Positions 26,352-35,181 of a DNA stretch of 54,305 nucleotides are shown here, one piece after another. The DNA lies in the NCBI GenBank assembly GCA_947474435.1, contig CANJII010000023.1:1-54305 (forward strand), written 5' to 3'. Source of the DNA: Chitinophagaceae bacterium. Its GTDB lineage: Bacteria; Bacteroidota; Bacteroidia; Chitinophagales; UBA10324. The notes under the pieces were generated by a model. The model was not told the origin of the DNA and ran no database searches. It worked only from the letters and a program-made list of their open reading frames with translations. The translations under genes were made by a program, and so were the position numbers. The first letter of the stretch is position 1, and every line of letters begins with the position of its first letter.

Positions 26352-28203
26352 ATTGTTTTATATGCGATAAAAGTTGTGTTCCTTCATTCACTTCACGCAA
26401 CGAAAAATATTGCAATCCAGCTCCGAGTACTAACAATGGAATTAATAAATACAAGCCGAGATAAATTAAAAACACCATTGATAAAGTTAAAATGGTTGAA
26501 ACAGTTTCAGGTTCGAATGGCAAATTCCAGCTCATGACTTCAAAGTACAACCACAACAATGGTGAACCGGTGATGAGAAAAAATAAAAATGTAATCAGTG
26601 CGGTCATTAAATAAGTTTCAATCATTCGCACCCAGCCGCCGCTTCGCAAATATCGAATTGAAAGAATAATTCCATCCATCCAGTTAATGGAATTTATAGT
26701 AACGATGAAAATTAAATTCAATGCAAACGGAACCAGAAACATGGCGAGATAAGAGAACGGAAAGCCAGATGATTGCGTTATGAAGAATATAGAGAACAAC
26801 AGAAAAATAAGTACTCCGCTGTTTAAACTCCGGATGCTGAAAAAGCGAATTGGTTTTCGGTTTTCATTTTTCAAAAAAATGCGAGTCAGAAAAAACTGCG
26901 CGCTGAAAACTGAAAGTGCTGTAACCGCAGTGGTACAAAAAATACTTGCTGAACCATTATCGTATCGGAACAAACCAAAAACATTTTGAATCACTTTGAA
27001 TGAATCGAAAATACTTTGCGCATAATAAAATCCTTTTTCATAATAGCTTTTCGAGAGATAAAAAATAATGGTTGTGACAGTTGCCGATAAAAGCATTCCG
27101 TACTTCCAATGTTTTTTCAGGAATTTATTATACAGGGTAAAAGTTTCGGCAAATACTTCGCTTGATTTTTTTATCAGATGAAAATCAATTATCCGTTTTT
27201 CAGTTGCAGGCAAACGAAACTCAATGAGCTTCGCACTGCGCCCGCTTCGGCTTTTCACAAATGGAAATACAATGAAGTAGCCAATGATAAAGGCGAAACA
27301 AAACAGAATAAAAAATATCCGCACAGCATCCGGTAAATCAGTATAACGGGTTAAAAAACTTTCGATGAAAGCTGCGAGAATAATTGCCGGAGTTATTCCC
27401 AACATCACATTCAAACCTCTTCGTGCTGAAAGTTGAAATGCCTGAAAGCGGGTGTAAGTTCCGGGGAAAAGTAAGCCCTTGCCAAGTGAAACTCCCGCTG
27501 CCCCGGCAATAATGATGGCTGGAATTTCCAAAGAACCATGCATCCAGATAGTCAATAATGATTCGCGCAATACGCCGGGATGGTCGGCATTCATTTGTAA
27601 AAAGAAATATTGAAAAGTTCCAACCATAATTCCGTTGTACAACAGAAAACCAACGGTTCCGATTGACGCAAATAATCCTAATAAAAAAGTGAAGAAGGCA
27701 ACTCGAAGATTGTTGAGTGTGATTCCTAAAAACATATCAATTTGCTGACCGGATTTGTAAACCGCCATCGGGTCGCCGTTGTCAATATTTGTTTTGGTCA
27801 TTTCAATATAACCATCACCCAAAATAAATTTCGGAAAATCCGGATCATAAGCTGAACTCAGCACACCAATTCCCATTGCTATAAAAAACACAATTAATGA
27901 AACATAAAATTCTTTTCGAGCTTCATAAATCACCAATGGCAATTCTTCCAACCAGAAATTGAAAAATGCTTTCCAGCCTGAGAAACGATTGCGGTAAATA
28001 TTTCTGAAAATTTTTTGCGCAAGATTGTTGAGGTAAACTTTTACTGAACGGTTCGGATAAAAAGTTCGTGCATACGATAAATCATCCGTCACCTGAATGA
28101 ACAACTCACTGAGCTTATCAGGGTCGCGGCGCTCCTGTTTGAGAATGGTCTCAAACTCATCCCACTTTTTTTTGTTTTGTTCTATGAAAGAAGTTTCGCG
28201 CAT
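26326..28203 (-). CDS. SpoIIM-family integral membrane protein
   Basis: 625 residues from the ATG at 28203. The N-terminus RETSFIEQNKKKWDEFE, then LSELFIQVTDDLSYARTFYP is the usual cytosolic lead-in. The SpoIIM core follows, with NNLRVAFFTFLLGLFASIGT, LTIWMHGSLEIPAIIIAGAAG and FPFVKSRSG, plus a long additional membrane region at the C-terminus: about eleven helices in total. The frame is open 135 bp further, but a start there would run across the divergent RDD promoter and its start codon. In non-sporulating bacteria SpoIIM-like proteins lie next to RDD and MoxR genes, and their function is not settled. It heads the leftward operon. Confidence 0.88.
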   Translation of the reverse strand: MRETSFIEQNKKKWDEFETILKQERRDPDKLSELFIQVTDDLSYARTFYPNRSVKVYLNNLAQKIFRNIYRNRFSGWKAFFNFWLEELPLVIYEARKEFYVSLIVFFIAMGIGVLSSAYDPDFPKFILGDGYIEMTKTNIDNGDPMAVYKSGQQIDMFLGITLNNLRVAFFTFLLGLFASIGTVGFLLYNGIMVGTFQYFFLQMNADHPGVLRESLLTIWMHGSLEIPAIIIAGAAGVSLGKGLLFPGTYTRFQAFQLSARRGLNVMLGITPAIILAAFIESFLTRYTDLPDAVRIFFILFCFAFIIGYFIVFPFVKSRSGRSAKLIEFRLPATEKRIIDFHLIKKSSEVFAETFTLYNKFLKKHWKYGMLLSATVTTIIFYLSKSYYEKGFYYAQSIFDSFKVIQNVFGLFRYDNGSASIFCTTAVTALSVFSAQFFLTRIFLKNENRKPIRFFSIRSLNSGVLIFLLFSIFFITQSSGFPFSYLAMFLVPFALNLIFIVTINSINWMDGIILSIRYLRSGGWVRMIETYLMTALITFLFFLITGSPLLWLYFEVMSWNLPFEPETVSTILTLSMVFLIYLGLYLLIPLLVLGAGLQYFSLREVNEGTQLLSHIKQFEEGKYAR

Positions 28204-28218
28204 GTAATAGTTCGTGAA

Positions 28219-28226
28219 CGAAAATA
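28219..28226 (-). promoter_or_regulatory. -7-like element for the leftward SpoIIM operon
   Basis: Read on the minus strand the octamer is TATTTTCG (TAnnTTTG with one change). It ends 15 bp before the chosen SpoIIM start. The same TATTTTCG octamer precedes recR and cysS, and an oppositely directed element lies 7 bp away. Confidence 0.5.
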
Positions 28227-28232
28227 GAAATC

Positions 28233-28240
28233 TATATTTC
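28233..28240 (+). promoter_or_regulatory. -7-like element for the rightward RDD gene
   Basis: TATATTTC (TAnnTTTG with one change, followed by G) ends 21 bp before the TTG start at 28262. With the leftward element it forms a compact back-to-back promoter region. Confidence 0.4.
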
Positions 28241-28261
28241 GCAACCGAAAATATTTTTCCA

Positions 28262-28987
28262 TTGCCGACGATTGCCATCAACACCACACAAAATGTAACC
28301 ATTGAATACGAACTGGCATCGGTGCGCGAACGAATCATTGCGTTTCTGATGGATTACTTTATCATCATTGTTGGCATTATACTTTCAATTTTTCTGGTAT
28401 CAATCATTTCACGCGATCAGTTTACTGAATACTTTATTTATTTTTTTATCATTCCGTTTTATGTTTTCTATTCGCTCACTTCAGAAGTAATTGGCAACGG
28501 ACAATCATTGGGAAAAAAAGCATTGGGAATAAAAATTATAAAACTCAACGGCAAGGAACCAACCACAAGTGATTATATGATGCGATGGGCTTTCCGGTTA
28601 ATTGATATTTATGTTTCACTTGGTATGGTTGCCAGTGCATTAATCAGTTCAGGGAATAAAGGACAACGGTTGGGCGATTTAATTGCCAATACAACCGTAG
28701 TTCGGTTGCGACCATCACGCACAGTTTCGCTACGCGAAATTCTTTCCATAAAAACACTGATGGATTATCAACCTGTTTACACCAATGTGCGGTTGCTGCG
28801 CGAAGAAGAAATGATTTTAATTAAACAGGTAATTGAACGATTCAGTAAGTATAAAAATGAAGTGCATCACGAAGCTTTGAACAGAATTGCAATTGCTACA
28901 GCACATAAATTATCAGTGGAAGAACCAAAAGACAAACTTGAATTTCTCAGAACCTTGTTGAAAGATTATGTAGTGCTGAGCAGATAA
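28262..28987 (+). CDS. RDD family protein of the MoxR cluster
   Basis: 241 residues from the TTG at 28262, which gives the N-terminus (M)PTIAINTTQNVTIEYELASV, the customary start of this subfamily. RERIIAFLMDYFIIIVGI carries the Arg-Asp signature, GNGQSLGKKALGIKIIKLNG the GK motif, and GQRLGDLIANTTVVRLRP the closing signature. A 75-residue cytosolic tail follows. A GTG at 28214 would add 16 residues but lies upstream of the promoter-like element, so I reject it. Divergent from the SpoIIM operon, it ends 1 bp before the convergent aminotransferase. Confidence 0.85.
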   Translation: MPTIAINTTQNVTIEYELASVRERIIAFLMDYFIIIVGIILSIFLVSIISRDQFTEYFIYFFIIPFYVFYSLTSEVIGNGQSLGKKALGIKIIKLNGKEPTTSDYMMRWAFRLIDIYVSLGMVASALISSGNKGQRLGDLIANTTVVRLRPSRTVSLREILSIKTLMDYQPVYTNVRLLREEEMILIKQVIERFSKYKNEVHHEALNRIAIATAHKLSVEEPKDKLEFLRTLLKDYVVLSR

Positions 28988-28988
28988 G

Positions 28989-30293
28989 TTATGCTTTTGC
29001 CATTTCAGTAATCGCTTTCACAAACTTATCTAATTCATAAAGTTGTGTGTAAACATTGGGTGTTACACGCACATGTTTGAAATGTTCGTACTCGATATTT
29101 ACGGTGTGAATTTTATACTTATTGAATAGTGTGGCATCAATATCCTTTAATTCCATTCCTTCAATATAAAAAGTGCCAATGCCGCATCCGTACTCGGGCT
29201 TTTGTGAAGTGTAAAGTTTGACTTTTGGAATGTCTTTTACTTTTTCATACCAGTAATTTTTTAAGTAGCGAAGTCGTGCTTCTTTCTTTTGTATGCCAAT
29301 GGCATTGTGAAATTCTATGGCATAACCTATTGATTGCTCAATGGGGAAACTGCGTGTGCCAAGCACTTCAAATTTTCGAATGTCGTCGCTGTCAGGTTTA
29401 TCATTTGCAAAGAGTGGCCAAACATTTTTTATTTTTTCTTTTTTCATCCACAACATTCCTGAACCAATCGGTGCACACAACCACTTGTGAAGCGCGGTTC
29501 CCCAATAGTCGACACCGAGGTCCGGAATTTTAAAATCAATGTGACAAAAACTGTGAGCTGAATCACATACAAATTCAACTGCAGCATTTTTCGCGCGTAC
29601 AGCATCTGTAATTTTTCTTACAGGAATAAATTGTCCGCACCAATTGATGCAATGTGTGAGGTGCACCACCTTAGTTTTTTCAGTAATTGCATCAGCATAA
29701 ATTTTTGTGAAGTACTCGTCGTTCTCCACAGGAAGAATGTGGTCGAGCCACACGAGTTTTATTCCATCTCGTTTTTCTCGTTGACTCCATGCATGCATCA
29801 TGTTAGGATAATCCTGCTTGCACAATACCACTTCATCACCAGGTGCTAAATTCATTCCGAAAATAATGGTCTCTAATGCTTCGCTTGCATTTCGGTTGAT
29901 GGCAATTTCTTCAGACGAAACTCCTGCAAGCGCTGCGAGATTTTCACGCAGTGGTTCCCGACCCATATCCATCACCCGCCACATGTAGTAGGTTGGAGTT
30001 TCGCATGCCATGCGATTGTATTTATCGAGCATGTCCTGCACTATTATCGGCGACGGACTTACTCCGCCATTATTCAGATTGATTATTGATGGTGAAACAG
30101 AATAAGCTAAACGAATCTGCCGCCAGTATTCTTCATCGGTCACCGCATCCATTACAGTTGTGTGGTTGAAAGATTTCAGTTTACCGATTACTTCACAAGC
30201 ATTTGCCTTATTCAGAAACGCAGGAACTGTTACACCAGCCACAGAAGAAAGCGCAGCCGTGCGGATAAAATTTCTTCTTGAATTATTTTCCAT
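28989..30293 (-). CDS. Tat-exported class V aminotransferase-fold PLP enzyme
   Basis: 434 residues. The N-terminus is a Tat signal: SRRNFIRT followed by a moderately hydrophobic stretch to about residue 32. The rest is a class V aminotransferase fold of the isopenicillin N epimerase / cysteine desulfurase type: LNNGGVSPSP, INRNASEAL, VCDSAHS (Asp244, His247) and ALHKWLCAPIG with the PLP Lys at 270. Such enzymes act on amino acids by PLP chemistry. Export of a folded, cofactor-loaded enzyme explains the Tat signal. Substrate unknown. Confidence 0.88.
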   Translation of the reverse strand: MENNSRRNFIRTAALSSVAGVTVPAFLNKANACEVIGKLKSFNHTTVMDAVTDEEYWRQIRLAYSVSPSIINLNNGGVSPSPIIVQDMLDKYNRMACETPTYYMWRVMDMGREPLRENLAALAGVSSEEIAINRNASEALETIIFGMNLAPGDEVVLCKQDYPNMMHAWSQREKRDGIKLVWLDHILPVENDEYFTKIYADAITEKTKVVHLTHCINWCGQFIPVRKITDAVRAKNAAVEFVCDSAHSFCHIDFKIPDLGVDYWGTALHKWLCAPIGSGMLWMKKEKIKNVWPLFANDKPDSDDIRKFEVLGTRSFPIEQSIGYAIEFHNAIGIQKKEARLRYLKNYWYEKVKDIPKVKLYTSQKPEYGCGIGTFYIEGMELKDIDATLFNKYKIHTVNIEYEHFKHVRVTPNVYTQLYELDKFVKAITEMAKA

Positions 30294-30375
30294 CAGCTAA
30301 AATTATTTTGATGGGGTTAATGTAATGGAAAAGACAATTACTAGTCTTAACCATTTAACAGAAATTGGCAGAATG

Positions 30376-30403
30376 AAAAGGCCGCAAAGGTTTTGCGGCT
30401 TTT
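30376..30403 (-). terminator. Probable terminator of the frameshifted T9SS gene
   Basis: An 8-bp GC-rich stem (30381-30388 with 30392-30399) extends through a bulge by AAAA/TTTT. Read leftward, it ends in CTTTT 50 bp after the stop of the minus-strand gene. Confidence 0.55.
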
Positions 30404-30426
30404 AAAAAGCATCTGACTAAAGAAAT

Positions 30427-32354
30427 TTATTCTTTAATAAATTTTTCTACCTCTCCTGTTTTTATATTTCTGATAAACAATATTCCATTGCTTCTTTCAG
30501 GCAGATGAATAAAAAATCCATTTGAAGATTGACTAAAAGTTGCCTGAAGATTTCTTCCGAGGAGATCTGTAACAATTAAATCCGCTGCATTTTCTGCTCC
30601 GGTTATTTCGCAAGTGTTACATGGATTTGGTGTCACCGCCATTTTAGAAACCAAATCATTTTCTACATCTTCTATTCTAAGCAAAGTCGCAAATGTGGCA
30701 ATGGTTGTAAATCCTGAATTAACCGAACCAGAAGAATTGCAATCTGTTCTCATCCGGTATTCGTAAACAGAATTAGCAGTGAGTCCGGTTAAAATTTTTG
30801 TTGTTGTTGGGGCAAGAATAGTTTTTGTCGTCCACGAATTGGTTCCTTGTTTTCGGTATCGTAATCGATATTGATAAGCACAAGAGTTACCGGTCCAGTT
30901 GACTGTTACACTTGTTTGAGAAATATTACCTGTTGCAATATTTGTTGGTTTGGAACAAGTGCAAATTGTTGTAAAAGTTTGAATAGCCGAATAGGAAGAA
31001 AGAGAAGTGCCTGCTGAATTACAATCAGTTCTTATCTGGTACTCGTAAGTACTGTTAGCTGTTAAACCGGTTAGTGTTTTAAAAACTGTTGGTGCAGTGA
31101 GATGGTTTCAGTCCAGGTGGTAGTTCCTTGCTTTCGGTATTGAATTCTGTATTGATATGCACACGAATTTCCTATCCAGTTTATTGTGGCTGATGTTCCG
31201 CTTATAACTGTTGAAGAAATATTTGTTGGTGCTGCACAAATTGAAACTGTAGTGTTAACGGGAGCTGATGATGCATAACAAGCCGGAGCGTTGCTGACTG
31301 TTACACTATAAGTCCCTGCTGTTAAAACCAGAATACTTTGTGTGGTTGCACCCGTATTCCATAAATAAGAAGTCGATGCACTTGAAGTCAATGTAACAGA
31401 ATTTCCCGGGCAAAAAGTCGTGGGTCCGTTTGCTGAAATTACCGGAGTGGTGATATTGCACCCTGAAAGATTTAAATTTTCATGAATCAGAAAATACTTA
31501 AACAATACTGATGCAAGTGAATCGGCAAATACTTTTCGGTTTGCATAACTGCTGCGAACATTTGAATTGCATTCTATCTGCACACCATTCACCGGATTGC
31601 CTGCTGCATGACAGGTGTAATTTGCTGTATTAAATCCGCCATCAAAATATGGGTTTGTACCCGGTGACGGAGTTTGCAAACTTGGTACAGCAGGGAATCC
31701 TGCATTGGCTAACAAAGTTCCTAAAGCAAAATTGCCACGAAGCATATTCGTGTTATTGTACCCATTAACATTTGAAGCCACTAAATTCTTAATTGAACTA
31801 AGGTTAGTGTAATAGGAAGTATTTAAAACACTATCACTATATCCAAGTTGAGTGGATGTATATAAATATCCCAATTCCAACTGCTGAATAGTATGACCAT
31901 GACCATGCAGGTCAATATAAAATGCTTTTCCGGGAAATTGATTTTGAACAATTGATTCCGCTGTATCAATAAAGTGATGAAACTCATTCCATGCTTGTGT
32001 TGCTTCTGCATTTCCGCATGCGCCTTCTACTATTTCTCTGTTGCAATCAATTTTTGTTCGCTTGAGATTACAATAAATAATATGTGGATGCTTGCCTGTA
32101 AGATTGAATAAACTTGAATCAATCTGTTTTGCCAATGAAATGGTATATGCATCAGTAACCAATGTAGGATTGTTGCAGGTGCGATCAGGAATGGATGAAG
32201 GAGTTAAACTTCCACCATGCGGAACTGAAATAATAATGGGTAATGTTCCTTTATGATATTCGATATAACTATTTGCACCATAAATAACCTGAGAATGACT
32301 TTTAAAACAACCGGAAAGAATTAAAATTAAGCAGAAAATTTTTTTCAATTTCAT
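30427..32354 (-). pseudogene. Frameshifted T9SS N-formylglutamate-amidohydrolase-like protein
   Basis: Two minus-strand frames join to one protein. The first (32354-31071) has a signal peptide (ends SHSQ), then an amidohydrolase domain with SVPHGG (His46), NLKRTKIDCNREI, YIDLHGHGH (His150/152/154) and VQIECN. An Ig/SprB-like domain (ISANGPTTFCPGNSVTL) and one fibronectin-III-like unit follow. The frame breaks near 31101-31106. One base appears to be missing there: restoring it gives TETILTAPT, which parallels TKTILAPT in the next repeat. The second frame continues through the next fibronectin-III unit to a T9SS sorting domain (VTPNPCNTCEIT, KFIKE) ending at 30427. The mature enzyme would be a secreted zinc-type amidohydrolase. 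It may be a real pseudogene or a sequence error. Confidence 0.85.
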
Positions 32355-32568
32355 CTTTGGTTTATTTTGTTAAAATTCTTTGAGAGAAGATTTTACGAAA
32401 AGTAGATTGTATTGTTTGTGATTTTTAGTCGGGTGTTATTATTACATTGATCTATTTTATTAAAGGTATGTATTGTAATTGTTGACTGGTTACACCCTCT
32501 TTTAAAACCCGGACTACATCACATATTAAAACAGAGATTACTTTGCAGTCCAATAAATATTTACAAAA

Positions 32569-33768
32569 ATGAATTCACTTCCATCCTATTCAAAATTTGC
32601 AGAACACTGGATGCTTGACCGTAACACTGTGTTTTTAAATCATGGTTCGTTTGGTGGTTGTCCGATTCCGGTATTGAATAAACAAACTCAATATCGAAAC
32701 CGAATGGAACAAGAGCCTGTTCGATTCATGATTACTGAGTTGGAAGATTTATTGTGGAAGAACAAGGAGCAACTTGCCACATTCATTGGCGCAAAAGCAA
32801 AAGATTTAGTGTTTGTGCCCAATGCAACTTATGGAGTGAACACAGTGATGAATAATTTAGAATTGAAAGAAAGCGATGAAATTCTCACACACAATCAAGC
32901 GTATGGTGCGTGCTGGAATGCTGTTCAGTTTTATGCAGAGAAGAGTAAAGCGAAACTGGTGATTGCCGAAATTCCTTTCCCGATAAAATCGGAAGATGAA
33001 TTGGTGGAAGCATTTATGCAGGGTGTAACACACAAAACAAAGTTCGCCATGATTGACCATGTGACTTCAGCAACCGGAATTATTTTCCCAGCGAAAAAAT
33101 TAACTGCTGCACTGCACGAAAAAGGAATTGAAGTTTTAATTGATGGCGCACACGCTCCCGGAATGCTGGATTTGAATATTGATGATATCGGTGCAGAATA
33201 TTACACAGGCAATTGTCACAAATGGATTTGCTCACCCAAAGGTTCGGCACTGTTACATGTGCGCGAAGACAAACAAAAAAACTTTCGCTCACTCATTGTC
33301 AGTCACACTTATGATAAAAAGGTTGGCGAAAAATTATGGTCATCACATTTCTTCTGGCCCGGCACTTCTGATTACACAGCTTATGCCTGCATTGGAGATT
33401 CAATTGATTTCATGGGTTCAGTATTGGGCGATTGGAAAACTTTACGCATGCACAATCATGATTTAATAGTGGAAGGAAGAAAATTATTATTGAATGCGTT
33501 GAGTGCCGAAGCACCTTGTCCTGAAAATATGTTGGGCAGTTTAGCAACTGTTCCATTACCAATTCTATTCAAAGCACCTGAATCGAATTTCAATTACATA
33601 CACCCATTCTGGCAAAAGCTGATGACTGAATATCACATACAAACTCCGGTATTCGGCTGGTCGCGCACAAATCCAAAGTGGTGGTTGCGCATTGCTGGGC
33701 AGGCCTATAATTCCATTGAGCAAATTCAATATTTATCGGAAGTTTTGAAAAAGGAATTTAAGAGTTGA
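32569..33768 (+). CDS. Class V aminotransferase-fold PLP enzyme (isopenicillin N epimerase-like)
   Basis: 399 residues, cytosolic. The first helix and turn FLNHGSFGGCP are typical of isopenicillin N epimerase-like enzymes. FVPNATYGVN, LIDGAHAPG (Asp192, His195) and GNCHKWICSPKG (PLP Lys218) follow, and the C-terminal SRTNPKWWLRIAGQAYN carries the substrate-carboxylate Arg. It is related in fold to the Tat-exported enzyme 2.3 kb to the left, but its N-terminus is different and it lacks a signal. The reaction cannot be specified. A near-match TTACTTTG precedes the start by 23 bp. Confidence 0.9.
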   Translation: MNSLPSYSKFAEHWMLDRNTVFLNHGSFGGCPIPVLNKQTQYRNRMEQEPVRFMITELEDLLWKNKEQLATFIGAKAKDLVFVPNATYGVNTVMNNLELKESDEILTHNQAYGACWNAVQFYAEKSKAKLVIAEIPFPIKSEDELVEAFMQGVTHKTKFAMIDHVTSATGIIFPAKKLTAALHEKGIEVLIDGAHAPGMLDLNIDDIGAEYYTGNCHKWICSPKGSALLHVREDKQKNFRSLIVSHTYDKKVGEKLWSSHFFWPGTSDYTAYACIGDSIDFMGSVLGDWKTLRMHNHDLIVEGRKLLLNALSAEAPCPENMLGSLATVPLPILFKAPESNFNYIHPFWQKLMTEYHIQTPVFGWSRTNPKWWLRIAGQAYNSIEQIQYLSEVLKKEFKS

Positions 33769-33788
33769 TAGTTATTTTGAATTAGTAT

Positions 33789-33796
33789 TATCTTTG
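33789..33796 (+). promoter_or_regulatory. Exact Bacteroidota -7 element
   Basis: TATCTTTG matches TAnnTTTG exactly. A TTG lies about 21 bp upstream at 33766, in the usual -33 zone. Only 4 bp separate the element from the ATG of the amber-interrupted lipoprotein gene, which predicts an almost leaderless mRNA. Confidence 0.55.
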
Positions 33797-33800
33797 AATT

Positions 33801-34433
33801 ATGCAAAAAGTTTTCAAAAAACATATTATTAAACAGATAAACTTCATTGCATTGCTATTTATAGGATTATTTTTCATATTTATTTTTTCTTGTTAGAAAA
33901 AAGATGATGCACCTGTAATCCCTTCAACTAATGATTTGTTAATTCATAGCTGGAATTTAAGTAGTGACAAAATAAATGGTGAAGAATATTTAAATAAGGA
34001 ACTTCTAACTTTCTCGGATTCATTTCTCACAAGTTGTAGCACATTCATAAGTCATAATTTTTATGATTATTCGCTTAATAGTGCTGAAATTATTTTTAAG
34101 AAAGATGGTTCTCTAATAAATAAAGGAAATCAATCTTCAAAATCTTTTGATTATGACAGCTCTTATATTTCATGTACCGCTCAATATTTTATTGGCTATA
34201 ATTCATTTAAATCTAATTGGACATGGCAACTCTCTGCCGATGAGAAGACAATTATTTTAACTGGCCCGCCTTTTTATTGGAATGGTGGAGGTGTTACATA
34301 TAATATTTACAAATTCAAAATAGAAGAAATTAATTATAGTAAAATTATTTTGAAGGGTACATTTACTAATATAGGGTATTTTCACCTTAAATATTTAGAT
34401 TCAGTAACCGAAGAATTAACATTAACAAGATAA
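33801..34433 (+). pseudogene. Lipoprotein gene interrupted by an in-frame amber codon after the lipobox
   Basis: One frame is open from the ATG at 33801 to 34433 except for TAG at 33894-33896. Residues 1-31 form a lipoprotein signal (KKHIIKQ, then LLFIGLFFIFIFSC). The codon right after Cys31 is the TAG, and after it come KKDDAPVIPSTND and LIHSWNLSS...NGEEYL with a lipocalin-like 'LxxxWxLxS' pattern. The usual text here is CKKDD, so TAG could be a mutated AAG or CAG. No RBS-linked start is seen just after the stop; the open frame begins only from a TTG at 33936, which would drop the signal peptide. It is a nonsense mutation, a read-through site or an error. Confidence 0.8.
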
Positions 34434-34542
34434 ATTTCTATTTTTATTTAAAGAAAGTATTTGAATTATCTTCTTGACTATACTGTAAATTATAATTGTA
34501 TTCAATTCTTAATTCTAAAATCATAATTCTAAAATCATCAAC

Positions 34543-34550
34543 TATTTTCG
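34543..34550 (+). promoter_or_regulatory. -7-like element for recR
   Basis: TATTTTCG (one change from TAnnTTTG) ends 4 bp before the recR ATG at 34555, predicting a near-leaderless transcript. The same octamer precedes cysS. Confidence 0.5.
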
Positions 34551-34554
34551 TCGC

Positions 34555-35181
34555 ATGAATTTTCCATCGCGATTGATTGAGGATGCTGTTAGCGAATTTG
34601 AAAAACTTCCGGGCATCGGACGGCGAAGTGCATTGCGCTTAGTGCTTCACCTGCTGCGCCAGAATCCTGAATCGGTCAATCAGTTTTCGAACCGCATTGC
34701 CAAAATGCGCAACGAAATAAAATTTTGTAAAACCTGTCACAATATTTCTGATGGCGAGCAGTGCAACATCTGTAATAGTCACGCACGCAATCGTTCGTTG
34801 GTGTGTGTGGTCGAAAATTTCCGTGATGTAATTGCCATCGAATCTGTGAATCAATACAATGGTTTGTATCATGTGTTGGGCGGAGTCATTTCTCCACTCG
34901 AAGGCATTGGTCCTGACCAGTTGAATATTGAATCGCTCATTCACCGCGCCAACAATAATGAAATAGAAGAGGTGATTATGGCATTGAATGCAACCATGGA
35001 AGGCGACACCACTATTTTTTATATTTCGCGGAAACTGCATCCCTTTCCAAATGTAAAAATTACCACACTTGCTCGTGGAGTGGCTTTCGGCGGCGAGTTG
35101 GAATATGTAGATGATTTAACATTGGCGCGTTCCATTGCCACACGCTTACCCTATGAAAATTATCTTGTAAACCGCGAATGA
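34555..35181 (+). CDS. recR: Recombination mediator RecR
   Basis: 208 residues, normal length. With RecO it loads RecA on gaps. The N-terminal HhH motif KLPGIGRRSALRL, four zinc cysteines (CKTC...CNIC), the Toprim motif LVCVVENFRDVIAIE and GGVISPLEGIGPDQLNI are all present. The last codons TGATTAAACTC overlap the start of the next gene by 4 bp. Confidence 0.96.
   Translation: MNFPSRLIEDAVSEFEKLPGIGRRSALRLVLHLLRQNPESVNQFSNRIAKMRNEIKFCKTCHNISDGEQCNICNSHARNRSLVCVVENFRDVIAIESVNQYNGLYHVLGGVISPLEGIGPDQLNIESLIHRANNNEIEEVIMALNATMEGDTTIFYISRKLHPFPNVKITTLARGVAFGGELEYVDDLTLARSIATRLPYENYLVNRE

Noticed and set aside
28204-28338. 135-bp N-terminal extension of the SpoIIM-family gene
   Set aside because: It crosses the divergent RDD promoter and start; the conserved protein starts at 28203.
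31823-32011. Small minus-strand frame in the amidohydrolase gene
   Set aside because: Alternative frame of the same strand over the zinc-ligand region, which is clearly coded in the main frame.
34499-34540. Tandem-like repeats of AATTCTAAAATCAT upstream of recR as a regulatory array
   Set aside because: Only two to three short AT-rich copies; compatible with background composition.
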